From Hofstenia miamia (lineage: Eukaryota > Xenacoelomorpha > Acoela): a stretch of DNA of 64,000 bases. Below are positions 30,818 through 44,279 of the stretch, in pieces. A model generated the notes under the pieces. It ran no database searches. It saw only the letters and a program-made list of their open reading frames with translations, and was not told where the DNA came from. Position 1 is the stretch's first letter, and every line of letters begins with the position of its first letter. A program made the position numbers and the translations under genes. The stretch lies in the NCBI GenBank assembly GCA_004352715.1, contig SCFE01000073.1, positions 890,033 to 954,032 of the forward strand, read 5' to 3'.

Positions 30818-33800
30818 TATTATTTACTGTAGATAAATTTTAGAAAAAATTATTATTGTGGTCATTTTGTTGGGTGGAAAATAAAGAATCAAATAATTTC
30901 AAAATTATGCTCATTTTTAATTATTATTTACATAAATTGACAAACACTTTTTTTCCTATACAATTTCACTAAAGCGCATTGAGTAGCTTATGATAACGAA
31001 GCTTTGCTTGAAGACGGTCGGATTTCAAAGGAACTGGCAAAGTGGAACATCAAATGAAAAAATGAAAACCACTAAATTTGATTTGTTTCCCGCCGCTGCC
31101 ACGTCTGATTCATGCATGAGTAACATTTCCTTCATATATATAAGTCAATTTCACCAATTATACTTGCTCTTAGTTGTTTGATGGTTCAAATTCGGCTAGA
31201 CTTCCTAAGGATAAAGTTAAGAAAAATGCATGGTTTAGAAATTTGCCACAATGTATTATTATCGCTAAATCTATGAATGAGGTGTATTCGCAATTTTTTC
31301 TAATCGGTTCAAAGTTATTCTATATTTTAGTTGATGTTTGTTGCAAACTAGAAGAATGTTTATCAAACCACACACATTTTAGAACGTTCACTAAATTTAA
31401 CAGATTGTTTTATAAGAAAAGTGAGAGTTGACCAAATTTGCATTTAAACAATATTAATAACATATATGCATTTAATGGATAATCGAATGCATTGCTAGCA
31501 ATTGAGTGTTCTATTGGACCAATTCAAAGTTTTAGACAAAAGAATGTGATGTTTTGAATTTTGTTAAGAGAAATTGACAATATTGAAAGTGGGATAAGCA
31601 AAGTGCATTCAGTAGTTGCTTGTGATATGAATATTTCAAATATTTTTAATACAACTATTCAAAATATTTTATAATAGTAATAATATTTATGATTATTGAA
31701 AAACAATTTACTTTGACTGAATTCCCCAATAAAAATTTTTAACTCCAGGAGCAATTAAATTTTAACTTGCTTGCCACATTCAGATTTCAAAAAACATAGG
31801 CTTAACAAAGTCTTCATGACACAATTGTTTTTGAATAATCTAATTGGTTTGCTTCATCATTAATGTACAGATATGCATCGAAATTTAGTTTCCATGACTC
31901 ATTAACATTTTTATAATATTTTTCTAAATTGTGAACATGAGCTTTTTTCTTTAGGTTTCAAAGTGTGAATTCAGAACCTGACTATGATTTAAGTGATAAC
32001 TATTTGAAAACCTGTTTTTTAAAATTTCCTTGAATATAAACTTTCTTCATAATCATCATATTATATTGTGTTTACCTTTAATATTGCTTTAAGTTTAAAG
32101 ATGTGCTTAATGATAATTGGCTAGCACTGAACCTAGCATTGAATGGTTACAACGTTGATATTTCCTTAGTGTTTTCGACTAGCTCTATGATCAATTTCTG
32201 GGATGCCCTTGAAAATGTTCCAATTCTAAAATGCTAATGACCACAGGAAAGTTTGCCATAAGAAAGTTCTTTAGTGAGATTTTAACAAATATACTCATTC
32301 AATAAAATAATATCAGATAACAAATGCACATAGTTATTATAAATTATAATTTGGTCAAATAATGATAGCAATTTTTTACAAATGCAAGAGAATTTTGTTT
32401 GCGCAGAAGAGGTCAGTTTTAAAATTTTCTTAACCTCTTGTGCAAGGTATTAGTGAATTGAAATATATGCATGGGATTCATTTTATTGCAAAAGCTTCTA
32501 CATGCTATAATGAACAACCAAAAAACAATGCCTTAAGTATTGTCGTACAAAATTTAGACCTTTTCTCGTTCATGTCCAGAATAATTGCACTTCAAAGTTT
32601 CAGAGTAGTTATTTACAAGTTCTTTTCACTAATATTCCCTTTGCCAATTGAACAAGAATTTGAGATCAAAATATGCAAGAAATTTTCAAGAAGGCACAAA
32701 GCAGCCCTGCCACTGATTATTTGATGTCAGTAAATAGAAACGAAATGATATATATAATATGAAATTGAAATTTGTTGGAAATTAGGTTATGGTATGAGAT
32801 CATAATGGTATCTGTGATACATCCGGTTTTGCCTTTAGGCATAGTAAGCTTAAGAATATTCAAATTGGTAAAACATTCTTAGAAATCTATTGAGCTACAA
32901 TAAATAGGGGTTACAAAAAAAATTGCGTCTGTTACTATAATAAAGTAGGTTGTGAATAACTATTGTAAATGATATTTGACTTATAAATTGGATATGCTTT
33001 GTAAATAATTGTAAGTGCTGTTAAATCCCCAACTTAATGAGGAATAGGGGAAGATTGATGAAGAAACTTGCAACCAATTACTAGCAAAATTTGCTGCTAG
33101 TGATTTCCTCTAGCAGATAAAAAGACGAGAAGATTTACAGTCATTTTGACGCGTTAGACAATGACCATTTTCAAGGCTATAGCCTATAGTACTGCAATAT
33201 GTACACATCTCTGGGTACTGCTTTGTCCTAACATTGAGGCTTAGTTGAAGATGCTACTAAAATTCGTATTTCCCGAAAAAATTATTATTATTAAAAATGT
33301 AAATAGTAATAATTTAATTCTTTACAGGTTGAAAATAATAATACTGGATCAAATTAGCTTACAGAAAAATTGTAATCAAGCAGTAAGTAGGTTTAAATTT
33401 GGTAAAACATGAAGAGACATAAATAAAAAAATATCTGGAGCAAACATCTTAAAGAATCTATAATGCTTAAAATTTTACAATGTATTAGTAGAACAAGCAA
33501 AAATTTTGAAACGAGTTTGACATAATTAGTACATTGAAATAAATCAATATTACTCCACCTTTGAATGCTCTTCACTTTGAGCTGATAATCGATTCAATGC
33601 TTGTCCTCCGATTGAGAATAATGATTTATTATAATATAAATTGAAAAACTTCTTCAAATTCCAATTTTCTATTAGTAGACGAATTTCTAGGAGAAGCCAA
33701 TAAAAAGATTAACTGAAGCATTAATAACAAACTAGGTTTCAAAATGCTAATTTACTATAAAATCATAGGTCTTCCTTAATCAAGTTAAAACCATGAAAAT

Positions 33801-34232
33801 ATGCTTACAACTTTTTGAAAAGAACTTTTATGGATGAGGCCATAACCATCATTTTTCATCTAATATTAGATTGATATGTACATGTATATTGTAGTAAAAT
33901 TTAATATTAAGTTCTTCCTGTTTTCTAATTTCATCAATAAATTTCAATGAAAATATCAATTTGAGGTCACTTATTGTCCTACCAAATTAGTTTTAATCAT
34001 AATATTGAGAAGTCCTTGTTGAAATCAATCTTCGCAATGCTATGCCAACCAAAAATTAATTATAGTTATTGTTTGTAAAACTTAATATATTAATGAAACG
34101 TGTTAACACCTACCTAACCATTATGATTCCCTTATTATATTACTATTAGAAAATTAGAAAGTCTATTCACATAATTTAATTGAAAATATAATTATTCGTA
34201 GTAAGCCTTTATTCAGGGAATATTACAAACGC

Positions 34233-34273
<41 letters not shown>

Positions 34274-35979
34274 CCGGTTGACAATCAGTGTTCACAAATC
34301 CAATCTAGTGGTGATCATATTATTAAGTTTAATAGATTAATTTAACAGAAACTAAAATATGTTAAATGAAAAACATTGCTTAACAGATTTCAAACCCAAC
34401 GTTATAGAATAACAGGAAAAAGCAAAAATTGTAGTTTATAATGCCAAAATTCTCATAAAATTGTTTTTCTGGCTTTCTGGAAAAAATTATGCATTGGAAA
34501 AATTTCCATTTAGTATTAACATTCGAGTTTAAATATGTAGTCAAATTTGTCCCACTTGACTAGCCAATAAGTTTAATCATTATGCAAATCATAAAAGAGA
34601 TCTATTAAGAAGTTTTGTAAACATATTTTAAAAGTTCATTTATGTAGATTTTTAAAAAACTGTGGACAGGTATGTTAAATAGATTATGAATATGGTCATC
34701 ACTGATCCGATCAACAGGTAGCACACATCAGTCCAGAAGACAGACCTGTCGTTTGACGAGTCAATATACCTACCAATACTAGTAACAAATGCTATAGAAT
34801 AACATCGACTTTCAAAAAATACATGTACCTTCAATATTACTGAATAAACCAATGCTTTCTTAAAACCTACAAGGATCGCCTGAAAAGCATTAATATGATT
34901 GTACCCAAGAGAAGTCCTTAGATGGCTCGAGCAATTGATCATGTTAAAAGAATGTTACTAAAATAATTCTAATCTTTGTAACGTGGAACATAAATTTAGA
35001 TTGATCGTAGCAGGCTTTGTAAATGTTTTACATGATAATGTATATAATGTGCTTGTTTTGTGTCTTTTAATTAAAACATACATGTGACAAAAGAGTAATA
35101 TCTAATTGTACTATTGCTAAAATTTTAAAACACTTAAACTAATAATCACTTCAGACTTCAGAAAGTGCAGTCAATAATTCTGGTAAGCTTTTGCAACTGC
35201 TTTCCATTGATAGAAATAAATTTCTATATGAATTAATTCTATAGTTGTTTAATAGATGTGCTGTTTTCATTGAAGAGATTAATCAAATTTCATGCTTTGT
35301 CCATCAGTATGCTTCCGATTGTAAAGCGTTGAAGCAAGAAAAAACATGTCTAATAGTCCAAAGATCAATTGACCGGTCATAAATTCACCTGTTCAAAAGC
35401 CAATTAATGGCTGCCACTTACTGACCGGTTCTATACCTGCAATACATGCATTATATATATAAACCCTAGGAATGCAAATATTGTGAAGCTTCGAAATTCG
35501 CAAAATCTTTTCGAATATTATTACTATCTTAATATGCTATATTATTGTTAGTTAAAATTGGTCTGTGACTATTTATCAAGAATATTTATATAGAAATGAT
35601 ATTGGAACTGGGTTGTTTTGATAAGCAGCATTTGCTTTGCATAAGTTATTTATACTTATTTTTAGATACTTTGTGGTTCACAGAAAAGAAACAAGTCTGC
35701 GAGGTAATACCAGTAGTATATCAAACAGCATTCATAGAGAAGAATTAAATTTGCAATATAAATACACGGACACTCTAAACAGTAAGATACAACAGAGCAT
35801 TTCTAGATCTAAGAAGAATTCCATGCAACAGAAGAGATCAAGTAATTTGTACACAAAATCAAACTAATTATAATTGATATCATCAAAGAACTTTTCATCT
35901 TTTTGTATATGGAATTTCAGCATTGTACAAAGTCGAGTAAGAAATCCCTAAGCATTTTTACATTAATTTTATTACTAAA
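30818..35979. other. gene-poor A+T-rich region
   Basis: No gene could be supported. Open frames at 31174-31431 (plus), 32440-32724 (plus), 34652-34942 (minus, with two hydrophobic stretches) and 35637-35867 (plus) have no recognisable family. A TA tract is at 34238-34269. Confidence 0.45.
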
Positions 35980-36216
35980 TTTTGAGCTCCAATAATGTTA
36001 TTAAATTAAATCACAATTGTGATTTAAATGATTTTTTCATTACTTCGTTTCATATTAAGTCTATTAACCAATGGTGGTGGTGAAATACTTCTTTGATTTC
36101 TAATTAAAATTGGCTTTCCCTTTTCTTTGCATTGCAAAATTTGTAGAATACGGAAACTCCTATGTAAAACAGAGGCTTTGAAAATGTATTATGGACGTCT
36201 TCAATAAGTCTTCTTG

Positions 36217-36421
36217 CCTTCCAGGTGTAGCAAGGGCTAGAACAGGGGCCCTGCTAAGCAGGCGTTATTCAAAGAGAAGTGCTGAAATTTGTAATATAAA
36301 TAATTTTATACAAAAAAATTATATAGATGCAATAAAGATATTCACTTTGCAGAAAAAGTTGATTGAAATACAGAAGCAAGAAATATTCTATGAAGTGAGT
36401 CGATTGAGAAGATTTCTGTAA
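36217..36421 (+). CDS. possible terminal exon of an unrecognised gene
   Basis: A good-looking acceptor (TCTTCTTGCCTTCCAG, ending about 36222) precedes an open stretch. It codes for a basic start (ARTGALLSRRYSKRSAE) and a helical, charged C terminus (LQKKLIEIQKQEIFYEVSRL) that ends at the stop at 36419-36421. Its composition is less A+T-skewed than the neighbours. No family is recognised and no upstream exon was identified with confidence, so chance is quite possible. Confidence 0.2.
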
Positions 36422-37451
36422 AGAACAAGGTGATCTATAATAGAGGACATGACACTGGACATATTTGTTTTCTAGCGGAGGCTGAGCTATTATTAGAAAT
36501 TTCTGCTAACGCATTTATAAAATAACTGCACAATTTATTTTGTAGTCAACAATAGTTATGACGATTGCTTAACAAAATATAAAAAGTGTTTTCAAATATA
36601 AAACACACATTAACAAAGAAATGTTGCTGTTAATGAAATTTAGGAATTTTTTCGATTTGAAACATCATCTTTGCTAACACTACTTTCTCGTCTAGCTCTG
36701 TTGAAAATTAGGCGACATTTAGCTTCTGAATTGTAGCTCTAGCTGTTGCACCCATTTAAAAACAATATATTTGCTCAAAAGTTTGCATTTCCTTTATTCA
36801 AGGCAACGTTGATCAGCCTCCGCTAAAAAATAAATACATCAAGTGTAATAGCGTGTATTATAGATCGCCTTGATAAAAAACAAAATTTTTTGTTTAAAAT
36901 ATTTTTGACATGTTATCATAAAGTGTCTTTAAGGTCTCTTAATTCCTGAAAATACATCTATTCAAAAGGATTTTGTAAGAATGTATATATTTTTATAAGC
37001 TACAATATAATTGCAGAGAGAAATTTCAGAATATTTTATTCATGAATAGAATTAACAATTAAATAAAACTGTAAATGTAAAATTTCACAAATATTCTTAT
37101 TTTAAATTAAAGCATTAATGTATCAAATGATTCCGCATAATTACGTCATCCAACAAGATCACATATTTAGGTGTGGAAATAAATATCAAATTCAATTTCA
37201 ATAATTTCGTTTGGGAGAATCTACCAAAAATAGCAATAGGTATTAAATATCTAAAACAAATAAAGAAGTTTACGAAAGGAAAGGCATTTATTGAAGCGCT
37301 TGTTTTAAGTCAATATAGATATTGTTATATATATTATTAACCAGCATTAGTATTGAACAGAAAAATCAAATACATAGACTTTCTAACTGGTCCATTCGAA
37401 TCATTTTAAATATCGACAAGCATGATTTTGAAAACTTAATACACAAACATC

Positions 37452-37474
37452 ATATATATATATATATATATATA
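37452..37474. repeat. TA microsatellite
   Basis: A 23-bp TA tract within the left copy of the old duplication. Confidence 0.8.
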
Positions 37475-38500
37475 GTTAAAATGTGGCCCTTATAATTCAT
37501 TAAATGTATGGTGAAATTCGTAATACTTTATTTGATGCCTTAGAGTAGTAGTGATTATTTTTAGTTATAATTTTTATTGTTTGTTCTCTTATTTGTCCTT
37601 TTGGATTTGTTGTAAATTTATTGATACATCTTCATTTATTTGCGCATTTGGGCATACACTTACTTAGTAAATATTATAGAAAAATGCGCAAAGGTAATAC
37701 ATTTAAAATAAAGCTATTAAAAAATAAATGTATACTGGCTGCTAACTCTTTTCATGTACAGGCATGTGCAACAACAGGGATTGAAATATTTTTTTTACAA
37801 GCCTCACTATATATGCTTAAAATGAGGAATTCTCAGGTTAAAAACATAAAGTAATAATTTTTATTAATTCTGATTAATCGTTTTGCTAATATGGTTTTTT
37901 ACAAGTTAGCTAATTAAAAATATAAAATCCCGCATTACAATTCGTGTTCAACACGACGAATAGATTCATATGTAAACATTATGTTCTTATAATGTAAGCA
38001 AAGGTAAATACAGTTTTATTACTATACATAAAAACCCATTGTCTAGACGCAATATTTCATTTTGTAAATATATTGTAGACATAGTGTTTATTTTATGCAT
38101 GATTATTTTAAATTTTCAAAATTTTATACAAAATGTCATGTAAAGTAATATTGTATATTCTAATAGGCCTACTAAATATAAAGTGAAACTGAAGAATTAC
38201 AAAGAAATTAGCTATGTTTCATAAATTGACGCTTAATGCCACGTTGTTTGTCTGTTAACTAGTATAAAATTGTTTCCAAGTTACAGCACCAAAAAAGTTG
38301 AATTTTAATCAGTTAAATTGCAGTGCATCTTTTTGGCATTATATTATGAAGCTTGCCAAAACAGGAACCAGAATGTAGATTAGGCGAACTCCATTAGTTC
38401 TTACCATTTTTTACGCATAGAAAATTTTAGAATGTTCATAAAAGTTATTATGCAGCAAATTCAACAATAACTGCAAACAGTTCTAAAACAAAATTGAATG

Positions 38501-40399
38501 AGCTTATGATTTTTTTCGAAATTTTTGGTCAAAAATGCATAAACCACAGTGGTAGATGCAAAGCATCCAAGTCTTTGGGATAAAGCTTAGCGATGGTCAA
38601 TTTCACAAGCTTAGAGATACCCACAGTAAAGATAATATTGAACGAAATTCAATTCACCGAAAAATCAATAGCGATATTCGTAAAGATAATTAATGCAGAA
38701 TAAGAATGGTATTTTTAACGAAATTTCGAAAAGGAATAGCAGATCAGAAAATAGTGCAAACATCAACCTGCAAATTCGTTTTAGTACTAGAGGGTGTCTT
38801 TCAATTATGTGGTGATAAACAGCGGTTACAGCTATTGTAGTTAAATGATATTGACGAAGTAGATAGTCTTGGTTATATGTAGATTCTCAATTTATTGAAG
38901 TAATACATGGCTACCTCTGATTAGATTTTTAGCAGTGCAGCGCCGCAAATAGATATTCCTGTAAGGGAAATTAATGAACTATATGTCATTAATTTCCTTA
39001 TTACGTGTATATAAAATAAATGTACATGTACAATATGAATTCCAATTAGTGCTTATTTTGGACAACTACTAATGTTCCTATTACCTGTTCTAACGCAATT
39101 TTCCTCATACAAATTTGATAAATTTTAGTACTTTACTACCCCCTGTTTTCAGCATGGTTCTTTTGAGGCAATTTATCTAATATTAGGGAATTTAAATTTA
39201 GCGGATTGAAATAGTGTGAAATTAAAGTTTTGTTTTTTAAATTTCATTGTTTTACTACAGAAAAACTAGGAGGTTATCATTTGAATATATTCAATAAAAT
39301 TTGGGAACACAAAAATTCTCACTATCTATTCATTGTAATTTCCTAATGTTTGACAAAATGATCATTCATAGGCACAACAAACTATTGTTGAAGTAAGCGT
39401 CAATACTTTATCGTTATTTTAATATGGCTTCAACATACAATAAAATGAAATCATAATAACGATCAGACTGTAATTTTTGCAAACCTCAAAAGCCCAAGAA
39501 TTATGTTGAAAAATTAGTGAAACATTTTCTTCAATCTTACCCAGAAATATTAGTACCACTAATATTCTTGACACAATTGCATATAGAGACCCAAAAATAT
39601 CTCTTGCCTCAAACATCCTTCTTTAAATTCATATTTAGCAGTTGCATTAATCTTCATCAGTCTTCCTAAGAACAATTAAAAATAATAAACTTGGTCATTA
39701 CAATCTACTCTTTCCAGAAAGTAAAAATAAGAATCACAAAGAAAAATATATAAGAAAATATTAAAATTTTGATTTGCAATCATCATAATATATAAATAAA
39801 TATGAATAAAAAGTTCTATATTCAGTAACTTCCTTTTGAAGGAAACAATGAACACAATAATATCTAAAAATATTTAATCCTACCATTATATTGTTTGTTT
39901 TGAAAGCTTATTGGCTGAAGATGTGCATCGCATCAAATAAAAATCAATATTCGAGTTACATCATCTTTTACACTTCGAAAGATAGTTATATGCATATATT
40001 TTTTCAAATTCAACGTCACTTCAATGACTTACTAAATGCATTGGTTATTGCTATTTTATATTATATTTAAATTATATTGGGGAGAATGTTCCCATTATAC
40101 AATTTCTTATCACTGTAATATTCAGCAATTACAAAAGAAATTATTAAATTTATCAATTTTGTTAGTATACATATACATGTAATTTTTCTAGCTACATGAC
40201 GATGACTAACAACTAAATCAGCAATTTAAAACACATTTTTTATTATGAGTGGGTCCAGTAATTCACACAAAGATGCTAGCATTTCTAGCATATATTGACA
40301 ATAATGTTTTGCCCGGCATTGGTTCGGTACTCCATTGTTCAATACGGTAATTGTACACGGCAACAGAAAAAATATTTCCAAATTCTCCCGAAATGAATT
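38501..40399. other. intergenic sequence
   Basis: No gene recognised. The minus-strand frame at 39419-39616 has no recognisable features. Confidence 0.5.
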
Positions 40400-40770
40400 A
40401 GCATTTTTTGAATTAATACTTAAAGAATATTATTAAATTAACGTACAAATTATTTTTTTCAATGTATGTCGGTTCTAATAAATGCTAATAGCCAATAATA
40501 GTGGGAAATATTTCTTTGATCTCCCTAATTGAAATTGGCTTTCTTTGCAATGCAAGTGTAATAAAGCCGGTTGTTGTTTATAGTGTGGTGTGGTATAATG
40601 CGGTAAGTAATGTTGCGTTTCAGTGGGGTAATAATACATATTATGACCTAGCCAAAGTGCCAAGAATGTTACTCGCCGCACAAATCTCTAACTGGTATTT
40701 TTGTTTTAGCCATGTAAATAACAGCCAAATTAATTAATTTGGAGAAACATAGTCTCTGTTGCTGTTGTTG

Positions 40771-40955
40771 ATATATATATATATATATANNNNNNNNNNN
40801 NNNNNNNNNNNNNNNNNNNNNNNNNNNNNNNNNNNNNNNNNNNNNNNNNNNNNNNNNNNNNNNNNNNNNNNNNNNNNNNNNNNNNNNNNNNNNNNNNNNN
40901 NNNNNNNNNNNNNNNNNNNNNNNNNNNNNNNNNNNNNTATATATATATATATATG
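40771..40955. repeat. TA microsatellite with a 148-N gap
   Basis: TA repeats flank the N run 40790-40937, another assembly break inside a TA tract. Confidence 0.9.
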
Positions 40956-41078
40956 ATAGGCTTATTCAAATTTGAAAAGTCATTCATATTTTAGTATAAT
41001 TTTACTATAATTTCACGCAAAAGCAGAAACTTTCCCCAGTTTGTAAATCTTTGTTTCTTTGTTTCACACTTGTACAGA

Positions 41079-41859
41079 CAGGGCCGTGGCTAAAAAGGCA
41101 ACTGCCGAAAAATATATAAAGGTTTCTTACTCATTTGAGCAATTGAAATTTATAAAAGAAAGAACGTCGTACCTTGTTGTGAGTAAAGCTATTAAAAATA
41201 AATTCAATTATTATATATTAAGATTTGTTGCCAAATAGAGAAATTTTTTCAGTTACATCTAGCTAAAAACTATCTGCGTACAACTATTAGTGACAACAGT
41301 TGGAGAATCACTAATGACAAATTTCAATTCACAACGATAAATTGGACGAACATGCTAATTTGCTTGTACCCTCCCCCTCTATGAATCAAAAAGTCTATAA
41401 AAGCCTCTTCTTTTGACCAAGAGAAGTTTATAATAGAAAACGTCTTACTTTGTGTTGGTAAAGTTATTAAAAAGGAACTAAATTATTATATATTAAGCTT
41501 CATTCGACCCCCACCTTATGAAAAAAAATATAAAAACCTCTTTTTTGACCAATTAATAATAGAGAAATGTCTTGCTTTATTGAGAATAAAGTCATTAAAA
41601 GCAAACTCAATAATTATTATATAAATAAAACACCATCTGCATACAACTATTAATGACAGTGGATAGGAATTCACTAATGATATTGCCATTTTACAAGCAT
41701 AAAGTAGACGAACCTGCTGAATTGCATGTGCTTGAACTATTTTGTTCTGCAAGAAAAAAACTAAATTTGTGTAAGAGATATTTTAAATGCTACTAATTCC
41801 TTTACTTATTTGCTGGCCTTTTTTAGCCCTTTTCTGACAGAATTTCAGCCACGACCCTT
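41079..41859. mobile_element. MITE with internal tandem repeats
   Basis: The left end CAGGGCCGTGGCTAAAAAGG is answered by an inverted right end (CAGCCACGACCCT), giving imperfect inverted repeats with AGGG(C/T)CGTGGCT in common. Inside, a ~63-bp unit recurs three times (about 41160, 41437, 41562) and a ~100-bp unit twice (about 41267 and 41630), all diverged. There is no coding capacity. The CAGGG-type terminus suggests a hAT relative, but no clear 8-bp target duplication was found. Confidence 0.55.
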
Positions 41860-42653
41860 TAAATAGAACTGTGATTCAAACTTCAAGCTTCGACTATACA
41901 ATTTTACATTGTTTAATATAATTCCTATATAACTTAGTTACATTTTCATTGAAAACAACAACAACCTTATGTTCCTTTGCAAACTTATTCATGTAGACTT
42001 GACTTATTAAATATTAGCTTCATCTACGTGTATGTGAAGTCATATGGGCTCAATTATGATCTACATGATAATATATTACAACATCTATCAAAAGTCATAT
42101 TATGAATTCCGATTTTAGAAGATGGAAAAAAAATTCATATCATTTTGGGAATAAAATGTTGTTTCTGACAATAATAAGCTACATAATTTAATACCATTAG
42201 TGCTTCAGCACGACAGATAGATTCACTATGGAAACAATGTCTTTATAATGTAACCAAGTGTAAATACAGTGTATCACTGTACATAACACATTGTCTAGAC
42301 ACAATATTGCGCTTCGTAAACATATTGTAGACAGTGTTTACTTTATGCACATTTTTAATTTTGGAAGTTTTATTCAAATTGTGAAGTAAAATTGTATGAT
42401 CTAATACATAATATACCATTTTAAATTAAAGAATTATAATTGTATAAAGATTGCTATTTTCATTAAATGAAGTTGAATTTTACTTAAGTTTGTCAATGAT
42501 CTATTAAAACAATTTATTCAAATTCACAATATCAAATAGAGATGGATTTTAAAACTAGTGGAATCAGCTAAATTGTAAGAACAAATTACAGACTCTTCTT
42601 ACTGTCGTTTACGTATAGAACGTTCTAGAATGTCACAAGAATGTTACTCTGTT

Positions 42654-42868
42654 CACTTTTAAAGTATATAGTGTAAGCCGCAAACGTGTTCAAACAAAAT
42701 TTCATGATTATTTAAAAAATTTTTAGCTATAAATTTGGTCCTTTGAGAATNNNNNNNNNNNNNNNNNNNNNCACTTTTAAAGTATATAGTGTAAGCCGCA
42801 AACGTGTTCAAACAAAATTTCATGAATATTTAAAAAATTTTTAGCTATAAATTTGGTCCTTTGAGAAT
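42654..42868. repeat. 97-bp direct repeat around a 21-N gap
   Basis: Segment 42654-42750 is repeated as 42772-42868 with one mismatch, and the N run 42751-42771 lies exactly between the copies. This is the pattern of two contig ends that overlap but were not merged, not a real tandem repeat. Confidence 0.85.
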
Positions 42869-43469
42869 ATATTCATACCAAATGTAATATAATCAACTAA
42901 GTAGGCCTGACATTCTATGCACACACATAAACACAATTCTATACACAACTCTACTTTTTTTATGGTGGTTTCACACCACAGCATGAAAATTTTGATTTCT
43001 TGGCCAAGCTTGACATGTTAAATTATTTTATCGATAGCGGGACTTGTTTGAAAATGTTTTGAAAGAACTTTGATTTACATCAATAAATTACAAAAGTCTA
43101 TTAGACTACATCTTTGTAAGAGTACTCATTTTGCAAAAAATCAGAAATAATATCATGAAAAATCATTATCATTGAAGCTAACAATTATTGGATAGCGTGA
43201 AATTTATAGTGACTTTTATCATTCAAATAAATTTTTTTATAAATGGCTGTTAATATCCTGACTCCTATGATATTTTCTTTAAATTTTCCATTATTGCTCA
43301 TTCGCAAAAATGTCAAGACAACAATTAATTTTTTAGAACAGGTTGAAGTGTTTTTTAATATTATTATATACCGAACAAAATTTACTTTGAATTAAATTGT
43401 TTGTGGTAAAAAAGTGAGAAAAAATTTCAACTACAAAAAGACTTCAACAACAGTACCCGTAAACACACC
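42869..43469. other. intergenic sequence
   Basis: No gene recognised. Confidence 0.5.
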
Positions 43470-44085
43470 AAATGAGGACAGGTACTTTATGAATTTTCAC
43501 CAATAATACCTTATCAAGATGCAAGAAACTTTCTGAAATATCTCTACTCTACTGGAAGAACAAATCTCAAAACTTTACTGCATTCTACAGAAACTTTAAA
43601 AAGTTGATTGAAACGAACACGCTAAAAAAGAAAAATGGAATTGAAGGACCCCTCAAATAGTCTGGAAATGAACGGAAAGGTTTTGTCAAAATTGCTTTAC
43701 AAAACCCATTGAAGTAAACTGCTCATTTGAGCTCAAAGTTTCAAGAAACCCATAACAATATTGTCTCAACATCGGCAGTGTACCGAGCATTACCAAAGAC
43801 AGGGATCTGTAATAAGCGTGCAAAAAAGTGCCACTGATTAACACAAAAACAGAAAAAAGACCGGGTTAGCTTCTTTGAAACATAGTCGCATGATTAATTT
43901 TTCAGAAATGTTTAGGGATCATGAAGAACATTGAGGAAAAGCAAATCAAAAAAATATGCAAAAACTTAAGCAATATTGATGGAGTACAAAGAAAAAATAT
44001 TCCGAGAATGCAGAAGAATTTGATTGACTCATTTAAGAAAGGATTTTTGAAATGTATTGTCTCCGTAGGTAGTGTTGTCTAATTT
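43470..44085 (+). pseudogene. Tc1/mariner-type transposase relic with the catalytic core deleted
   Basis: Plus-strand pieces in shifting frames read as a Tc1-like transposase: a GPLK linker after KLIETNTLKKKNG, then KIALQNPLK, LSSKFQETHNNIVSTSAVYR, RALPKTG and NKRAKKVPLI (to about 43865). About 100 bp later the C-terminal block NIPRMQKNLIDSFKKGFLKC appears (about 44000-44060), resembling the end of Tc1 proteins. The central ~150 residues holding the DDE triad are missing. It belongs to a different Tc1 family from the copies at 20.6-24.8 kb, and it is old and inactive. Confidence 0.6.
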
Positions 44086-44279
44086 CTTTTACAAAAACTT
44101 ATAGAAAACTTAATTTGCCATCTATTGATATAAATAAATTTTATTACTGTTCGTGTTTTTGTTGCTAAGAGATTGAAAAAATTCTGTTTCTTATTTCTTA
44201 CCGAAGCTATGTGTTATAAATTAATAAGATCATGGATACTTAGATATTGTCTAGTACTAGTAGACATTATAATGAAGTG

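Larger units (their letters stand above)
35980..38500. repeat. old diverged duplication, left copy
   Basis: Several islands align in the same order with 40.4-42.75 kb at offsets of about 4.2-4.4 kb. Examples are the CTTCTTTGATTT...AAATTGGCTTT segment (about 36085 vs 40512), the hairpin-led block (37940-38110 vs 42197-42352), and an ACGCATAGAAAATTTTAGAATG segment split here as ACGCATAGAAAATTTTAG (about 38413 vs 42611). Identity is roughly 75-80% in islands by eye. It could be a tandem duplication or two copies of one repeat family. Confidence 0.5.
40400..42750. repeat. old diverged duplication, right copy
   Basis: Colinear with 35.98-38.5 kb in islands (see that entry). It is interrupted by a TA microsatellite with an N gap and by the MITE at 41079-41859, neither of which has a counterpart in the left copy. 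Both insertions are therefore probably younger than the duplication. Confidence 0.5.

Noticed and set aside
31174-31431. Plus-strand 85-codon frame considered as a THAP-like or transposon protein
   Set aside because: The required cysteine and histidine pattern is absent.
34652-34942. Minus-strand 96-codon frame with hydrophobic stretches as a membrane-protein exon
   Set aside because: No family resemblance and no convincing splice sites; A+T-rich DNA often encodes hydrophobic runs.
42654-42868. 97-bp direct repeats as a CRISPR-like or satellite array
   Set aside because: Only two copies, exactly flanking an N gap; explained by an unmerged contig overlap.
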